Assembly (NCBI GenBank): GCA_037144255.1
Contig: JBAWXE010000061.1
Location: 1-16,448 of the forward strand
Length of the DNA: 16,448 nt
Direction of reading: 5' to 3'
DNA from: JBAWXE01 sp037144255
Lineage (GTDB): Bacteria; Bacteroidota; Bacteroidia; Chitinophagales; Chitinophagaceae
Under the pieces are notes generated by a model. It had not been told where the DNA came from, made no database searches, and saw only the letters and a program-made list of their open reading frames with translations. How positions within the stretch are numbered: the stretch's first letter is position 1; each line of letters starts with the position of its first letter. Positions 15,777 to 16,448 of this stretch are shown here, piece after piece. The translations under genes and the position numbers were made by a program.

Positions 15777-16232
15777 ATGAGCTTTTGGAAAGACTTTAAA
15801 TCCTTTGCACTCAAAGGTAGTGTTCTGGATCTGGCTGTCGGTGTTATCATTGGTGGTGCATTTGGCAAGATCGTTACCGCTATGGTAGAAGATATCATTA
15901 TGCCACTTGTAGGTTTTATTACCGGCAAAGGCGAGATGTTCGTAGATAAGTTTATGGTGCTGAAACCCGCTAAGGACGGGGATGTCTACAAGTCTCTGGA
16001 CGAAGCACGTAAGGCGGGAGCCAATATTTTCGCTTATGGTCATTTTATACAGACCATTGTAGATTTCTTTATCATCGCCTTTTTTATCTTCCTGACCATC
16101 TGGTCTATAGGCAAATGGAGAGCTAAACAGGAAGCTATATTGGCTGCCCAACCTTTCGGCCCTTCAGGCACAGATAAACTGCTCATGGAAATTCGCGATA
16201 TATTGCAGGAACAAAATGCCAATAAAAAATAG
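15777..16232 (+). CDS. mscL: Large-conductance mechanosensitive channel MscL
   Basis: A 151-residue inner-membrane channel that opens under membrane tension to release solutes during hypo-osmotic shock. The amphipathic N-terminus (FWKDFKSFALKG) leads into TM1 (about 15-45), with the signature DLAVGVIIGGAFGKIV. Pore-constriction residues Leu19 and Val23 fall at the same positions as in E. coli MscL. A periplasmic loop (about 50-85) precedes TM2 (about 88-110), and a C-terminal helix (about 131-147) forms the usual cytoplasmic bundle. ATG 15777 is chosen; an in-frame ATG at 15663 would add 38 residues unlike any MscL N-terminus. The gene is divergent from tetR, with 217 bases between their starts, and precedes the GGGP synthase gene by 54 bases on the same strand. 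No promoter match was found. Confidence 0.97.
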   Translation: MSFWKDFKSFALKGSVLDLAVGVIIGGAFGKIVTAMVEDIIMPLVGFITGKGEMFVDKFMVLKPAKDGDVYKSLDEARKAGANIFAYGHFIQTIVDFFIIAFFIFLTIWSIGKWRAKQEAILAAQPFGPSGTDKLLMEIRDILQEQNANKK

Positions 16233-16286
16233 CACATATCACAATTATAGTGCAGTTTAGCACGCTTTTTGTACAGTATTTAAGAC

Positions 16287-16448
16287 ATGGCAACAGGAAA
16301 AATATACGCAGATGTACTAGCTCTGAAGGAAAAAAAGAAGAGTGGATTTGCCGTTTTGGTTGACCCCGACAAGGTGCTTCTGACGGACATTCCATACTTA
16401 GCAGAACTTTGCAATGAGGCTACGGTAGACTATCTGCTGGTAGGTGGC
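16287..16448 (+). CDS. Geranylgeranylglyceryl phosphate synthase family protein (5' end, truncated by the window)
   Basis: Only the first 54 codons are present, with the frame open to the end of the window. The start ATG at 16287 gives MATGKIYADVL, then GFAVLVDPDK (residues 20-29) and DYLLVGG at the edge. VDPDK and the LVGG strand are the opening active-site elements of the TIM-barrel GGGPS/PcrB family, where the Asp of the first strand helps position glycerol-1-phosphate. These enzymes join glycerol-1-phosphate to a polyprenyl diphosphate to form an ether lipid precursor; Bacteroidota are known to carry such homologs. With only a fifth of the protein visible the family call is good, but chain length specificity cannot be judged. 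It lies 54 bases after mscL and could be cotranscribed with it. Confidence 0.82.
   Translation, partial: MATGKIYADVLALKEKKKSGFAVLVDPDKVLLTDIPYLAELCNEATVDYLLVGG

Noticed and set aside
16250..16270. Possible mscL terminator, GTGC-loop-GCAC followed by GCTTTTT
   Set aside because: A 4-bp stem is too weak, and a competing pairing exists with an upstream GCAC; not reported as a terminator.

Overview
The window reads as chromosomal DNA of a member of the Bacteroidota, probably Chitinophagales or a close relative. The support is indirect but consistent: an AT-leaning genome, matches to the Bacteroidota -7 promoter box (TAnnTTTG) just upstream of several genes with no clear Shine-Dalgarno sites, a long Bacteroidota-style signal peptidase I, a CarboxypepD_reg-like secreted protein, a bacterial geranylgeranylglyceryl phosphate synthase, and a kynurenine monooxygenase gene. 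No mobile element, CRISPR array, rRNA or tRNA was seen. Almost all the sequence is protein-coding, and no gene-free stretch exceeds 300 bases.

Left part (1-4200): a PfkB-family sugar or nucleoside kinase (+) converges on a two-gene minus-strand operon, kmo then recJ, whose reading frames overlap by four bases (ATGA).

Middle (4200-8960): lepB (+) is followed 14 bases later by a small lipoprotein cytochrome c (+). These converge, with three bases between the stop codons, on a minus-strand pair: a secreted protein with a carboxypeptidase-regulatory-like fold, then a flavin reductase of the ferredoxin-NADP reductase family. Divergent from that pair is kbl (glycine C-acetyltransferase, +), closed by a strong bidirectional terminator at 8931-8959.

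Right part (8960-15610): a complete minus-strand drug-efflux operon, transcribed tetR - tolC-like outer-membrane channel - lipoprotein membrane-fusion adaptor - RND inner-membrane pump. tetR and tolC overlap by four bases. An inverted repeat (TGGAAACT ... AGTTTCCA) lies directly against a consensus -7 box upstream of tetR and is the likely auto-operator for the whole operon. A second, unrelated palindrome lies between the adaptor and pump genes.

Right edge (15610-16448): mscL (+), then the 5' end of a geranylgeranylglyceryl phosphate synthase gene that runs off the window.

Nothing here looks like a wholly new system. The most informative non-textbook signals are the tetR operator/promoter arrangement, an extra membrane hairpin and a Lys-to-Arg change at the proton-relay site in the RND pump, the kmo-recJ coupling, and the archaeal-type lipid synthase beside mscL.
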